Source: Acidobacteriales bacterium 59-55
GTDB taxonomy: Bacteria; Acidobacteriota; Terriglobia; Terriglobales; Acidobacteriaceae
DNA: 64,000 bases
Direction: 5' to 3'
Assembly (NCBI GenBank): GCA_001897435.1
Contig: MKSV01000009.1
Span: 62,001 to 126,000, forward strand
Below the pieces are notes generated by a model that was given only the letters and a program-made list of their open reading frames with translations, ran no database searches and had not been told where the DNA came from. How positions within the stretch are numbered: position 1 is the stretch's first letter; every line of letters starts with the position of its first letter. The position numbers and the translations under genes are program-made. Below, one piece after another: positions 9,051-21,633 of the stretch.

Positions 9051-9686
9051 ATGCGCAATCTTTTCGGCAGCGATAATACCGGTAATCCCAAAGGTTCAGG
9101 AGGCGATCGAACGCCGCGCCACTCCAGCGGATGGAAAGAGTTGCTCAAGCATCTGAGCACGCAGGAATCGCTGCGCGTCCTCGACATCGGCCCCACATCC
9201 TCCACCAACATCAACTACATCACCAGCCTGGGCCACAGCATCTATATGGCGAATCTGGTGGAAGAAGCGGCGAAGCCCGAGTGGACCATCCCCGGCAAAG
9301 ATGGTGCTCCTCCCACTTTTGACGTGGACGGCTTCCTTGCGGTCAACCTCAATTTTTCCGGCCGCATCTTCGACGTGGTCATTCTTTGGGATACGGTGGA
9401 TTATCTGCCGGAATCCCTGCTGGCGCCCGTCTTCTCGCGTATCCATCAGGTATTGCAGCCCGGTGGCCTCATGCTTGCGTTCTTTCATGCGACGGCGGAC
9501 CGGGAGACATCCTTCAATCGCTACCATCTCACCGATACCGACGTCATCGAAATGCAGCGCGCCGGGAGCTATCCGCTGCTGAATGTCTTCAGCAACAGGA
9601 AGATCGAAAATATGCTGACGGAGTTCAGTAACTATCGCTTCTTTCTGGCGAAGGATAGCTTGCGCGAGGTCATCATTACGCGATAA
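9051..9686 (+). CDS. SAM-dependent methyltransferase-like protein
   Basis: 211 residues. The ATG at 9051 is preceded by GGAGAGGA. The Rossmann pattern is visible but degenerate: LRVLDIGPTSSTNINYI replaces the usual GxGxG, then FDVVILWDTVDYLPESLLAPVFSRIHQVLQPGGLMLAFFH matches motifs around beta-4 and beta-5 of class I methyltransferases. The glycine loop lacks the canonical glycines, so either SAM binding is altered or the protein is non-catalytic. It is encoded directly behind bactofilin. A link to envelope or cell-shape control is plausible but unproven. Confidence 0.72.
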   Translation: MRNLFGSDNTGNPKGSGGDRTPRHSSGWKELLKHLSTQESLRVLDIGPTSSTNINYITSLGHSIYMANLVEEAAKPEWTIPGKDGAPPTFDVDGFLAVNLNFSGRIFDVVILWDTVDYLPESLLAPVFSRIHQVLQPGGLMLAFFHATADRETSFNRYHLTDTDVIEMQRAGSYPLLNVFSNRKIENMLTEFSNYRFFLAKDSLREVIITR

Positions 9687-9696
9687 CAAAAAAGCT

Positions 9697-9750
9697 TTAA
9701 AGTAAAAGCGCAAGCGCCGATTGTTACGGCGCTTGCGCTTCCTACTTTAA
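9697..9750. terminator. Bidirectional terminator between convergent genes
   Basis: A long nested hairpin. Outer 8-bp arms TTAAAGTA (9697-9704) and TACTTTAA (9743-9750) enclose a perfect 14-bp inner stem (9706-9719 with 9727-9740) and a 7-base loop. The A/T arms give a terminator on both strands. Confidence 0.85.
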
Positions 9751-9765
9751 CGGGAGGCCGGAATC

Positions 9766-10026
9766 TTAGCCCTTCGCGTTCTGCTTTCTACGCTCTGCCC
9801 AACGCTTCTTCATGGCATCGGCGATGCGCTTGCGGCCCTCCGGGCTTAGCTTGCGCTTACGCGGTGCTGCGGTCGCAGTCGCCGCCTTCGCGGCAGGCTT
9901 GCGGCCCTTGGGACGGCCGGGAGTTTTGCTCGCCGACTGGTGCGTAGCCCCAGCCAGTACGGCACGAGCCTGCTGCAACTTCGATATCTGCGCGTCAATC
10001 TCTGCAATGATGCGGCTTACTTCCAC
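9766..10026 (-). CDS. Small basic DNA-binding-like protein with AT-hook motif
   Basis: 86 residues. The N-terminal part (MEVSRIIAEIDAQISKLQQAR) is predicted helical or coiled-coil and dimer-like. Next comes an AT-hook-type segment GRPKGRKP, an Ala/Lys linker, and a C-terminal LSPEGRKRIADAMKKRWAERRK helix of the type seen in small nucleoid or regulatory proteins. A nucleoid-associated role similar to H-NS/MvaT-like proteins is an inference. An SD (GGAGGT) precedes the ATG by about 7 bases, which supports expression. Confidence 0.7.
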   Translation of the reverse strand: MEVSRIIAEIDAQISKLQQARAVLAGATHQSASKTPGRPKGRKPAAKAATATAAPRKRKLSPEGRKRIADAMKKRWAERRKQNAKG

Positions 10027-10265
10027 GTGTTACCTCCTGTTGACATCGGTCAATCCCATCACTCGGTCAGGATCGTGCGATAACTCGAATGTATGCAATG
10101 CCATCTTCGACGATACAGAAGCTACTATCGACATGCAAATTGCTTGATAAGTTGCGCTTCTACTTTTTCGCTTCATCCCTGCGCATGCTATTTGATCGAG
10201 AGACTGAAAACCTTGCTTGCTGCTTTCCCTTTGGATGGATGCGAAGATGCTAGACTTCATCTGCG

Positions 10266-11924
10266 ATGCGACTTATTCCACTGCGGCTCTGGCTGCTGGC
10301 CGCGCTGTCCGGCATCCTTCAGGTCCTGCCCTTTCCTATCGCCGGCCCTACGCCGCTCTGGCGAACCTCGTTCTGCTGGGTAGCGCTTCTGCCGCTTCTC
10401 TGGGCGCTTCTCGGCGAGAGTAAGACGGGAAAGCCGCTTACTTTAAGACAAGGCGCAATCCTCGGCTATGTCTGCGGCTTTGTCTGGTATCTCGGTAACT
10501 GCTATTGGATCTACCAGACAATGTATCTCTACGGCGGTCTTGCGGAGCCCGTCGCCGCCGGCATCCTTGTCCTCTTCTGTCTGTATCTCGGCCTCTATCA
10601 CGCTCTCTTCGCGGCGCTCATCGTCGCTTGCCGCGCCCGCTTCGGCCGGCATATCGCGCTCTTGCTTGTTCCCTTCGCCTGGGTTGCGGTAGAACTGGCT
10701 CGCGCCCGCATTACCGGTCTGCCGTGGGACTTACTCGGCGTGGCACAGGTTGACAACCCTTTGCTTACTCGCCTGGCGCCCTTTGCCGGTGTCTATGCGC
10801 TCTCCTTTGTCATCGCTGCGGTCAACGCGCTGTGGCTGGTTCGCGTCCGCATTCGGGAGCGTCGTTTTACGCGTCCGCTGCTTACCGGAATCGGCGTTGC
10901 CGTCATTGTGCTTTATGTCTTTGCCCTTCGCATCGTGCCCATGCACAAGACATCTCCCGTAACTGCAAGAGCAACTCTTGTGCAGGAAAACCTTGAGGTA
11001 GGAGCGGCAGACACTGGCCCTCATTTGTCCGCACAGCAACTGCTCCAGACTTTTTCTGCGTTGAGTCTCAATCCGTCGCGCTCCCGCTGCAATGGAATTC
11101 CCGAGCTTTCCTCAACCCGATGCTTCGTGTTCGCGCCTCAGTCCTCGTCTCGCAATGACTATGCTCGAACCTCTGTGGCAACCAGCCTTATCGTGTGGCC
11201 TGAGTCGCCCGCGCCCTTTGAAGAGCGCGATCCGCAGTTCCGTGACGCCATGTCAGCGCTCGCACGCGAAGCCCGTGCTCCGGTCATCGTCGGCAACATC
11301 GGCATCGACCGCACCGATGCGAACTCCCGCGGTTACAATCTCTTCAACTCGGCGTCGTTCGTTACTCCGGACGGAGACTTCGCCGGGCGTTACGACAAGA
11401 TGCATCTTGTTCCTTTTGGCGAGTACGTCCCCTTCAAGCCGTTCTTTTTCTTTGCAAAGAACTTGCTCAATGAAGTAGGCACCTTCGACGCCGGTACGCG
11501 CCGCGTCGTCTTTACTACCGGGGGCCATACCTACGGCACCTTCATCTGCTACGAGTCCATCTTTGCCAACGAGGTTCGCCAGTATGTTCAGCAGGGTGCG
11601 GAAGTGCTCGTCAACATCTCCAACGATGGATGGTACGGCGACACCAGCGCACCCTGGCAGCACCTCAACATGGTTCGCATGAGGGCGATTGAAAACCATC
11701 GCTGGATCCTTCGCGCCACCAACACCGGAGTGACTGCCGCCATCGATCCCTACGGCCGCGTCACCGCCGCTGCGCCCCGGCACATCCGCACCGCGCTCCA
11801 GGTCGGCTTTGGGTACGAGCACGACGTCACCTTCTATACCGCTCACGGCGACCTCTTCGCCTACCTTTGCGCTCTCGTCACTACCCTCGCTCTTGCCTTC
11901 AGTCTGAAACGCAAAATGAACTAA
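10266..11924 (+). CDS. lnt: Apolipoprotein N-acyltransferase
   Basis: 552 residues. Eight or so membrane helices precede a periplasmic nitrilase-like domain. The catalytic triad is visible as E313 (IVWPE), K378 (GRYDKMHLVPFGEYVPF) and C428 (FICYES), followed by NISNDGWYG. Lnt N-acylates the diacylglyceryl-cysteine of lipoproteins at the inner membrane, maturing proteins such as the OmpA-type lipoprotein in this window. Between VQENLEV and IVWPE is an unusual Ser/Arg/Cys-containing insertion of about 35 residues. It ends 11 bases before prfB. Confidence 0.94.
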   Translation: MRLIPLRLWLLAALSGILQVLPFPIAGPTPLWRTSFCWVALLPLLWALLGESKTGKPLTLRQGAILGYVCGFVWYLGNCYWIYQTMYLYGGLAEPVAAGILVLFCLYLGLYHALFAALIVACRARFGRHIALLLVPFAWVAVELARARITGLPWDLLGVAQVDNPLLTRLAPFAGVYALSFVIAAVNALWLVRVRIRERRFTRPLLTGIGVAVIVLYVFALRIVPMHKTSPVTARATLVQENLEVGAADTGPHLSAQQLLQTFSALSLNPSRSRCNGIPELSSTRCFVFAPQSSSRNDYARTSVATSLIVWPESPAPFEERDPQFRDAMSALAREARAPVIVGNIGIDRTDANSRGYNLFNSASFVTPDGDFAGRYDKMHLVPFGEYVPFKPFFFFAKNLLNEVGTFDAGTRRVVFTTGGHTYGTFICYESIFANEVRQYVQQGAEVLVNISNDGWYGDTSAPWQHLNMVRMRAIENHRWILRATNTGVTAAIDPYGRVTAAAPRHIRTALQVGFGYEHDVTFYTAHGDLFAYLCALVTTLALAFSLKRKMN

Positions 11925-11935
11925 ACTTAATCCAT

Positions 11936-13067
11936 ATGCTGAGTGACTTGGAATTCACCTACAACCCAGTTCGCGACAAGGTCCGCGACCTGCGGGAGTA
12001 TCTTTGACTCGGCCCGTCTGCGCCGCGAACTAGCCACAATAGAAGAGAAGACTGCCGACCCCGCTATCTGGGCCGATCCCGCGCGTTCGCAGCCGCTGAT
12101 GCGCGAGCGCAAGCGTCTTGAAACTCTCCTCGCCGACGACGCCGAACTTGCCCGCCGCTCCGACGACATCGAGGCTTACTTCGAGCTTGCCAAAGAGGGT
12201 GAAGACACCGAACCCGACCTCGTCCGCGAGATTCCCGCGCTCATCGAATTCGCCGACAAGCTCGAATCGAAGACCATGCTCTCCGGCGAGACCGACTCGC
12301 TCAACGCCATCGTCGTCGTCCATCCCGGCGCGGGCGGCACCGAGTCGCAGGACTGGGCCGAGATGCTGATGCGCATGTACATTCGCTGGGGCGAGCGCCA
12401 GAACTTCAAGGTCGAGATCAACGAAGTGCAGGATGGCGACGAAGCCGGCATCAAGTCTGCGACCTTCACCATCAGCGGCGACTTCGCCTTCGGCCTGCTC
12501 AGCGGAGAGACGGGGGTTCATCGCTTGGTTCGCATCTCGCCCTTCGACTCCGCCAAGCGCCGCCACACCAGCTTTGCCAGCGTCTTCGTCTCGCCCGAGA
12601 TTGACGACACCATCGTCATCGACATCAAGCCCGACGACCTGCGTATCGACACCTACCGCTCCGGCGGCAAGGGCGGCCAGCACGTCAATACCACCGACTC
12701 CGCCGTCCGCATTACTCACATCCCGACGGGGCTGGTCGCAGGATGTCAGAACGAGCGCAGTCAGCATAAGAATAAAGAGCGGGCGATGAAACTCCTCCGC
12801 TCCCGCCTCTACGAGTACGAGCTCGACAAGAAAAAAGCTGTCAGCAAAAAACTCGAAGACTCCAAGCTCGACATCAAGTTCGGTTCTCAGATTCGCAGCT
12901 ACGTCCTTCAGCCCTACCGCATGGCCAAGGATCTGCGCACCCGCGTCGAAGTTGGCGATGTCGACAAGGTTCTTGACGGCGACCTCGAGCCTTTCATTCG
13001 CGGCTACCTGCGCATGAGGCGCGAAGGCAACTTCCCGACGGAGATTGCGGAGGAAGACGACGTTTAG
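11936..13067 (+). CDS. prfB: Peptide chain release factor 2 with programmed +1 frameshift
   Basis: The gene is read as 11936-12004 joined to 12006-13067, giving 376 residues. The first 23 codons end with CTT before an in-frame TGA (12005-12007). A +1 slip on CTTT continues as GAC TCG GCC. The signal CGGGAGTATCTTTGAC carries the SD-like GGGAG three bases before CTT, as in E. coli prfB. RF2 terminates translation at UGA and UAA, so low RF2 favours the slip and autoregulates the gene. The stop-recognition tripeptide SPF is at about 201-203 and GGQ is at 246-248. Confidence 0.97.
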
Positions 13068-13117
13068 ATTCGCCGCTCGTTCTTCAAGCATCCAATTCCA
13101 TGAAAGAAGAGGAAGGC

Positions 13118-13639
13118 ATGAGCGCATCTACAAATCAAGCCGCGAATCAATCTAAGGATCAATCTTCGGAACTCCTCAAGCAGCTTGTCGCTCTGTTGGA
13201 TGGCGGACAGGCGCACGCCACCTTCGACGACGCCATCAAGGATTTTCCTGCCGAACTCCGCGGCAAGGTCCCATCCGGCCTGCCCTACTCCGCCTGGCAA
13301 CTGCTCGAACATATGCGCATCACCCAGCGCGACATTCTCAACTTCAGCGCGCCGCCTACCGGCGGTTACCATCCTATTCAGTGGCCCGATGCCTACTGGC
13401 CCAAATCTCCCATGCCTCCGACCGCGCAGTCGTGGGACAGGACCGTATCCGCCATTCGCAAAGACCGTGAGCAGTTCGAGGCCCTTATTCAGAGGCCCGG
13501 AGCCGATCTCTTCAAGCCCTTTCTCTGGGGTGATGGCCAGAACCTCCTCCGCGAGGCACTGCTTATTGCCGACCATACGGCCTATCACCTTGGCGAATTG
13601 ATCGTCCTGCGCCGCTTGCTCGGCATTTGGAGCAAGTAA
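13118..13639 (+). CDS. DinB/YfiT-like four-helix metal-binding protein
   Basis: 173 residues from ATG 13118, which has AGAGGAAGG just upstream; an in-frame ATG at 13100 lacks an SD. The DinB-like pattern is a histidine on helix 2 (SAWQLLEHMRITQRDIL) and two on the last helix (IADHTAYHLGELIVLRRLLG), which together can bind one metal. Members include thiol transferases (bacillithiol or mycothiol-dependent) and stress proteins of unknown function; the substrate cannot be read from sequence. The next gene starts 12 bases later, so they are probably co-transcribed. Confidence 0.83.
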   Translation: MSASTNQAANQSKDQSSELLKQLVALLDGGQAHATFDDAIKDFPAELRGKVPSGLPYSAWQLLEHMRITQRDILNFSAPPTGGYHPIQWPDAYWPKSPMPPTAQSWDRTVSAIRKDREQFEALIQRPGADLFKPFLWGDGQNLLREALLIADHTAYHLGELIVLRRLLGIWSK

Positions 13640-13651
13640 GAAAGGACCGCA

Positions 13652-14062
13652 GTGAACGAACCTGAAGTCATCCGCGCCATGCTCGGCAATCCCTCTGCGG
13701 CGCCGGTCTCCATTGCGGTCGTCGGCCTCTCCGCCAATCCCGGCAAGCCGAGCCACTATGTTCCCGCCTACATGCAGCAGCAGGGCTACCGCATCCTTCC
13801 CGTCAATCCCACGATAGAAACCGCTCTCGGGGAAAAGGCCTACGCGACGCTCGCCGATCTTCCGCTCAAGCCGGATATCGTGAATGTCTTCCGTCTGCCG
13901 CAATATATTCCCGCCATCGTCGACGAGATGCTCCAGTTGGGATTCGAAAATCTCTGGGTTCAACTGGGAATTGTCAATCCTGAAGCCGCCGCCCGTGCCG
14001 AAGCAGGCGGTATCCGCGTCGTGATGGATCGCTGCATCATGGTCGAGCATCGGCGGCGATAA
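13652..14062 (+). CDS. CoA-binding domain protein (YccU-like)
   Basis: 136 residues from a GTG start (AAAGGA 7 bases upstream). A single Rossmann CoA-binding domain: SIAVVGLSANPGKPSHYVPAYMQQQGYRILPVNPT, then ADLPLKPDIVNVFRLPQYIPAIVDEML, LWVQLGIVNPEAAARAEAGGIRVVMDRCIMVEH. This is the stand-alone version of the succinyl-CoA-ligase-type domain. YccU-like proteins bind CoA or acyl-CoA, and no catalytic step is assigned. It follows the DinB-like gene in one probable operon. Confidence 0.9.
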   Translation: MNEPEVIRAMLGNPSAAPVSIAVVGLSANPGKPSHYVPAYMQQQGYRILPVNPTIETALGEKAYATLADLPLKPDIVNVFRLPQYIPAIVDEMLQLGFENLWVQLGIVNPEAAARAEAGGIRVVMDRCIMVEHRRR

Positions 14063-14161
14063 ACATATTTTGGGAAAAATCTGCTGCATCAAGCGTCTAA
14101 TAAGCAAGAGATCTCACTGAAACCTCATGAAGGCAAGCCTTTTACATTCGGCCTACAATTA

Positions 14162-16261
14162 ATGAATCAGATGAAACTTCGCCAAAATCTGGCTGCTGCC
14201 TGTCTCTTCCTCGCCGCCCTGACCGCGCCTGCGCAACTTCCGGTAGTGGGTGATGGAGGCCCCGGCCCGGCGAAAGCCCAGCATCTGACGGTTGAACTGG
14301 TCACAGCTTCCTCTACCATCGCTCCCGGAGGAACTCTTCAGGCTGGTCTTGCCTTCACGCTCGACCCCCAATGGCACGTCTATTGGGCCAATGCAGGAGA
14401 TGCCGGCTTGCCGCCTCGCATCGCCTGGACACTCCCTTCCGCCATCTCTGCCGGGCCTCTGCAGTTTCCTATTCCAACCCGTTTGCCCAATGGCCCGCTG
14501 ATGGACTTCGGCTATCAGGATGCCGTCATCTTTCCCATCCAGCTCACCGCTGCCAAATCGTTGAAAACGGGGAAGGTTCACCTCGACGCCCAGGTAAGCT
14601 GGCTGGTCTGCCGCGAGGTCTGCATCCCTGGCAAAGCTCATCTCGGCCTCGATCTGACGAGCGCTCCGGGCACCCCTGGCCAGCCCACTGGAGCATTGGC
14701 GAACGCCCTGAAGCTCATCCCCGGACCGCCGCCTGCCGCCGCAAAATTTACGGTCATCGGCGGTAAATCCGACTTTGTTCTCACTCTGATTACCGGCCAG
14801 AAGGAAAATAACGCCGAGTTCTACCCCTTCGACCCGGACGAGATTGTCAACGCCGCGCCGCAGACGATAGAGCCTCTGCCGGACGGCATCCGCCTTCGCG
14901 TCAAACGGGCCGAAGACCTCGCCAAACTTCCCGCGCAGCTTCATGGTGTCTTCAAACTAAGCTCGACCGTGGCTTACGATGTCACCGCGCCGGTTACGCC
15001 CGGCGAGGTCGCTCCCGCAGTTGGAACCAGTAAGCCCGCGGGCAGCTCCGGCGGCATCACCGTCATTACAGCGATCGGCCTTGCCTTTCTGGGCGGCATC
15101 ATCCTCAACCTGATGCCCTGCGTCTTTCCCGTGCTCTTCCTCAAGGGGCTGGCGCTGGTGCAGTCCTCGGGCGAAGAACGCAGCCGCCTGCGCAGCCACG
15201 GTCTTGTCTACACGCTCGGCATCCTCGTCTCTTTCTGGATCATCGTAGCCGTCCTGCTCGCGCTTCGAGCGGGCGGAGCGCAGGCCGGATGGGGCTTCCA
15301 GCTTCAATCGCCTGCATTTATCGCGGTGCTCTCGCTGGGCATCTTCTTCTTTGCGCTCTCGCTTGCCGGTCAGTTCGAGCTTGGTCTCTCCTTCACCAGC
15401 GTCGGCGGCAATCTGGCGAAGAAACAGGGCTTTGCCGGCAGCTTCTTTACCGGCGTGCTGGCCACCATCGTTGCCACGCCGTGCACGGCTCCGCTGATGG
15501 GCGCGGCCATCGGCTTTGCTCTTGCCCAGCCTTCGGGGATCACCTTTGCCGTCTTTACCGCGCTGGGCCTGGGGCTGGCGACGCCTTACCTTCTGCTCAG
15601 CTTCCAGCCCGCATGGACGCGGATTCTCCCACGACCGGGCCAGTGGATGGAGACGCTCAAACAGCTCACCTCCGTGCCGTTGTTCGCCACGGTCATCTGG
15701 CTGACATGGCTTTACGGTCGTCTCTACGGCACGACAACCTCGCAGGGGCTGGATCACATGGCCTATCTGCTCGGCGGCTTCCTGCTGATAGCGATTGCCG
15801 GATGGGCGCTATCGCGCTGGCCTGCGCGCTGGGGTTCGGCCATTGCCGCGGTCATTCTCGGCGCGGCGGCCATCGCCATGTCGCTCTACACGCCGAAGGA
15901 CACGACGCTGGTCTGGCAACCGTATTCGCAGCAGGCGCTCGATCAGGCTCGTTCCGACGGGCACCCGGTATTCATCGACTTCACGGCTGCCTGGTGTTTG
16001 AGCTGCCAGGTCAACGAGCGTCTGGTGCTGCGCTCCGCCGAGGTGCAGCGGGAGTTTGCCGACCGCAAGATCACCCTGCTGAAGGCCGACTGGACGCAGT
16101 ATGACCCGGAGATTACGAAGGAACTCGCCTCGCTGCATCGCAGTGGCGTCCCTACCTATGTGATCTATCCGTCAAGTCCGGGCGCTGCCGCCGACGTGTT
16201 GCCGGAGCTGCTGACCAAGGAAGTCGTTCTCACGGCTATCGCTCGCAATACTGCGAAATAA
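14162..16261 (+). CDS. dsbD: DsbD-type thiol:disulfide interchange reductase
   Basis: 699 residues: a signal peptide, a periplasmic alpha-type domain with CREVC (residues about 158-162), eight or so membrane helices with paired cysteines (LMPCVFPVLFLK and VATPCTAPLMGAA), and a C-terminal thioredoxin fold with AWCLSC (C612, C615). Such proteins carry electrons from cytoplasmic thioredoxin across the inner membrane to periplasmic reductases or cytochrome c maturation. A TACAAT box at 14154-14159 lies 2 bases before the first ATG, and neither that ATG nor the in-frame ATG at 14171 has an SD. The true start is therefore uncertain, and a leaderless mRNA is possible. Confidence 0.93.
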   Translation: MNQMKLRQNLAAACLFLAALTAPAQLPVVGDGGPGPAKAQHLTVELVTASSTIAPGGTLQAGLAFTLDPQWHVYWANAGDAGLPPRIAWTLPSAISAGPLQFPIPTRLPNGPLMDFGYQDAVIFPIQLTAAKSLKTGKVHLDAQVSWLVCREVCIPGKAHLGLDLTSAPGTPGQPTGALANALKLIPGPPPAAAKFTVIGGKSDFVLTLITGQKENNAEFYPFDPDEIVNAAPQTIEPLPDGIRLRVKRAEDLAKLPAQLHGVFKLSSTVAYDVTAPVTPGEVAPAVGTSKPAGSSGGITVITAIGLAFLGGIILNLMPCVFPVLFLKGLALVQSSGEERSRLRSHGLVYTLGILVSFWIIVAVLLALRAGGAQAGWGFQLQSPAFIAVLSLGIFFFALSLAGQFELGLSFTSVGGNLAKKQGFAGSFFTGVLATIVATPCTAPLMGAAIGFALAQPSGITFAVFTALGLGLATPYLLLSFQPAWTRILPRPGQWMETLKQLTSVPLFATVIWLTWLYGRLYGTTTSQGLDHMAYLLGGFLLIAIAGWALSRWPARWGSAIAAVILGAAAIAMSLYTPKDTTLVWQPYSQQALDQARSDGHPVFIDFTAAWCLSCQVNERLVLRSAEVQREFADRKITLLKADWTQYDPEITKELASLHRSGVPTYVIYPSSPGAAADVLPELLTKEVVLTAIARNTAK

Positions 16262-16303
16262 CATTGGTGTGCGGCGGGCAGGGGCCAACTGCGTCTGGAT
16301 GAT

Positions 16304-16334
16304 AGCGTTCCGTGACCGACCGTCACGGAACGCT
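16304..16334. terminator. Perfect inverted repeat between convergent genes
   Basis: Arms AGCGTTCCGTGAC (16304-16316) and GTCACGGAACGCT (16322-16334) with a 5-base loop. It lies between the dsbD stop and the stop of the opposite small gene. There is no T run, so it is a terminator-like or mRNA-stabilising hairpin rather than a classical terminator. Confidence 0.6.
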
Positions 16335-16336
16335 GC

Positions 16337-16552
16337 TCAGTCTGATCCAGCCGGGTCGGTCCGGTGTTTTTTGCCTGCGAGGAGATGGCGGCGCAGATAA
16401 GATCGTTTGCCGCAATTGGCGCACCGAGCCGATACGAAGCCTGCGATAACGAACGGCCAGTCGCCGAACCTGCGGCGAGAACGATGAAAATGAGTACACC
16501 TGCAATTCGGGCAGACCAAGGATAAGAGCAAGTTAAACAAGAGAGACTCCAA
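16337..16552 (-). CDS. Small zinc-ribbon protein (hypothetical)
   Basis: About 71 residues from TTG 16552. Two Cys pairs, CPNC (about residue 14) and CANC (about residue 44), enclose a basic stretch HRSRRRFGDW, and a basic KRSYLRRHLL segment follows. This layout is typical of small bacterial zinc-ribbon proteins of unknown role. No strong SD is visible and another frame overlaps it, so the start is uncertain. It is convergent to dsbD and ends at the 16304-16334 hairpin. Confidence 0.5.
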   Translation of the reverse strand: MESLLFNLLLSLVCPNCRCTHFHRSRRRFGDWPFVIAGFVSARCANCGKRSYLRRHLLAGKKHRTDPAGSD

Positions 16553-16669
16553 GCCTGAGGCTATTCCAAGCTTACTCTCGAAAAATGAGAGGCTAAAAAA
16601 TAGACTCTCGCAGGTTCGAAGTTCTTATCCTAACGTTATCAGTCGCTTGTCCGCTCGATTCTTGCTGAG

Positions 16670-17350
16670 CTACAGGGCAAGATGAGCAGCGCGGACATCG
16701 CCGGCGGTGAAAACGGAGAAAAACGGCGCTCCGGCTGCCGCGGCTTCGATGTTGGCGCGGCCACCCTGCTCGCGGTCAACGAGGCAAAGGACAGCGGCAA
16801 CGGTCATTCCAGCGTCGCGGGCGGCTTCGATCGCGGTGACGGTCGAGCCGCCGGTGGTACAGACGTCGTCGACGATGACGACCCGTGCCCCTTTTTTCAG
16901 GAAGCCTTCGATGCGGCGGCCGGTCCCATGGGATTTTTCCGCCTTGCGGACGAGAAAGCCGTGGATGAGGGCAGGGGCGGGCTCGGAACCGGTCGCGAGT
17001 TCGAGCTCGTTTGAAAGTTCGAGCATCTCCTTATGATCGGCGAGAGCCCAGGCGCTGGCGCTGGCGATATTCGAGACCAGCGGATCGGCGCCCATGGTCA
17101 GGCCGCCGACGGCCTCGATCCCTTCGGAATGAGGAACCATCTCGCGGATGAGGTCGTAGAGAACCAGACCCGAGAGCCGCCCTCCCTCGGCATGGAGCGT
17201 CGTGGTGCGGCAGTCGATGTAGTAGTCCGACTTCTGCCCGCTGGCGAGCGTGAAGTCGCCGAGGCGGAAGGAGAGGGTGGCGATCAGGTTGAGCAGGTCG
17301 GTGCGGGCGTCGATGGGCATGGTCTCTTCTGGCATGGTCTCTTGTGACAC
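16670..17350 (-). CDS. pyrE: Orotate phosphoribosyltransferase
   Basis: 226 residues from GTG 17350; ATGs at codons 6 and 11 are alternatives, and each follows an AAGAGACC repeat. PyrE joins orotate to PRPP to make OMP in pyrimidine synthesis. The PRPP loop is VVIVDDVCTTGGST, the substrate loop region is SGQKSDYYIDCR, and GGLTMGADPL matches the family. A short extra segment (ELATGSEPAPA) lies before HGFLVRK. It is the last gene of the uvrA-CPBP-pyrE run, 31 bases after the CPBP stop. Confidence 0.94.
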   Translation of the reverse strand: MSQETMPEETMPIDARTDLLNLIATLSFRLGDFTLASGQKSDYYIDCRTTTLHAEGGRLSGLVLYDLIREMVPHSEGIEAVGGLTMGADPLVSNIASASAWALADHKEMLELSNELELATGSEPAPALIHGFLVRKAEKSHGTGRRIEGFLKKGARVVIVDDVCTTGGSTVTAIEAARDAGMTVAAVLCLVDREQGGRANIEAAAAGAPFFSVFTAGDVRAAHLAL

Positions 17351-17381
17351 GATCTCTTCGATTGTAAGTGGTGTTCCAGCG

Positions 17382-18328
17382 TCAGTGGGCGATGCGCTCG
17401 AGGTGACGATAGCCGCCGGTGACGAGGAAGAGGGCGATGAAGACGGAGAGGTTGTAGCAGGCGTGAACCAGCGCGGAGCAGGCTACAGACTTGGTGCGCA
17501 CCCGGACCAGCGTGAGAAGCAGTGAGACGCAGAAGAGGACGAAGAGCGCTCCCCAGGCGTGTGCCAGTTGCTGGGCGTGGAGCAGGGCAAAGAGGATGCT
17601 GGTGACGATGGCGGAAAAGAGCAGGCTGGCGGTGGTGAGGCTGGTGGTGGTCTGCCAGTGTTGCCGGGCAACCGGGGTGCGAGGCAGGCTGAGCCAGTCA
17701 TAGGCGATGGCGCAGGCCGGCAGCAGAAAGCCGCGAAAGCAGATCTCCTCAAACGCCGGCGCCAGCAGCGTGCCGAAGAGCGTCACCAGCCAGACGTCGG
17801 AGGGGGTGCGGAAGAAGTTGTCCATGGGGATGGACTTGGGCATGGGGATCAGCGAGGAGATAGCCTGGACGGTCCAGCCGAGCACAAGGCCAAGCCCGAC
17901 CAGCTTAAAGAAGTTGCGGCGCAGGGCTGCGAAGTTCCATTGCAGTCCGTCGGAGAACGAGCGGTGCCAGAGCAGGGGAAAGAAGAACCAGGAGACAAGC
18001 AGAGTGCTGATATACGTGATCGCCATGGCGGCGACCAGAAGCTTCGGGTGCTGGGTGGCGGCAGCGATCTTTTGCCCGTGGTGCAGCGTGAAGAATCCAA
18101 GCAGGACTGCCTGCGACATCAGTAGGACGAGGCCGGAGAAGGCGATGAAGAGAATAGCGTGGCCGAGGTGCGGGATGCGGCGAGGTGTGTAATCCGACGA
18201 GTCGTTGGGCGTGTCGGGAAGAAACATCGCGGTCTCGTCCTCCGCGCCGGTAGGACGAAACGAGGGGATGGCCGGGGCTTCGGGTGAGGCCGGCTGGTCG
18301 CCGAATGGGATGTTGGGAGGAAGTTCGC

Positions 18329-18332
<4 letters not shown>
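17382..18332 (-). CDS. CPBP family intramembrane glutamic endopeptidase
   Basis: 316 residues. After a disordered, acidic N-terminus of about 60 residues there are about eight membrane helices. The family motifs are present in order: [12 protein letters not shown] (EExxxR), then [19 protein letters not shown] (active-site His) and [16 protein letters not shown] proteases include CAAX prenyl endopeptidases and immunity-type proteins; in Acidobacteria the substrate is unknown. Its ATG overlaps the uvrA TGA by the ATGA arrangement, showing tight coupling. Confidence 0.9.
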
Positions 18333-21400
<3,068 letters not shown>

Positions 21401-21633
21401 GGATGGTTGTGGCCGTAGTGGGCCAAGTCTCTAGGATACGGCATTTGGGTGCGAGACGGTGAGACCGGGGTGCAGGGACGGTGGCAACCCGAAATGGGAA
21501 AGATGTATCCGATGGAGCAATAGGATTTTTTTGAGAGACATTGCAAATATCGCCGGATTTGTAACAATGGCGACGTAGGACTTTTCCTGTCGGGGTGCCT
21601 TGGCTTGCGTTCAGGTTGGAATCAGGGGTCTTT

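Noticed and set aside
12005..12007. In-frame TGA in prfB as a nonsense mutation
   Set aside because: The CTTTGAC context with an SD-like GGGAG and the exact +1 continuation match the programmed RF2 frameshift.
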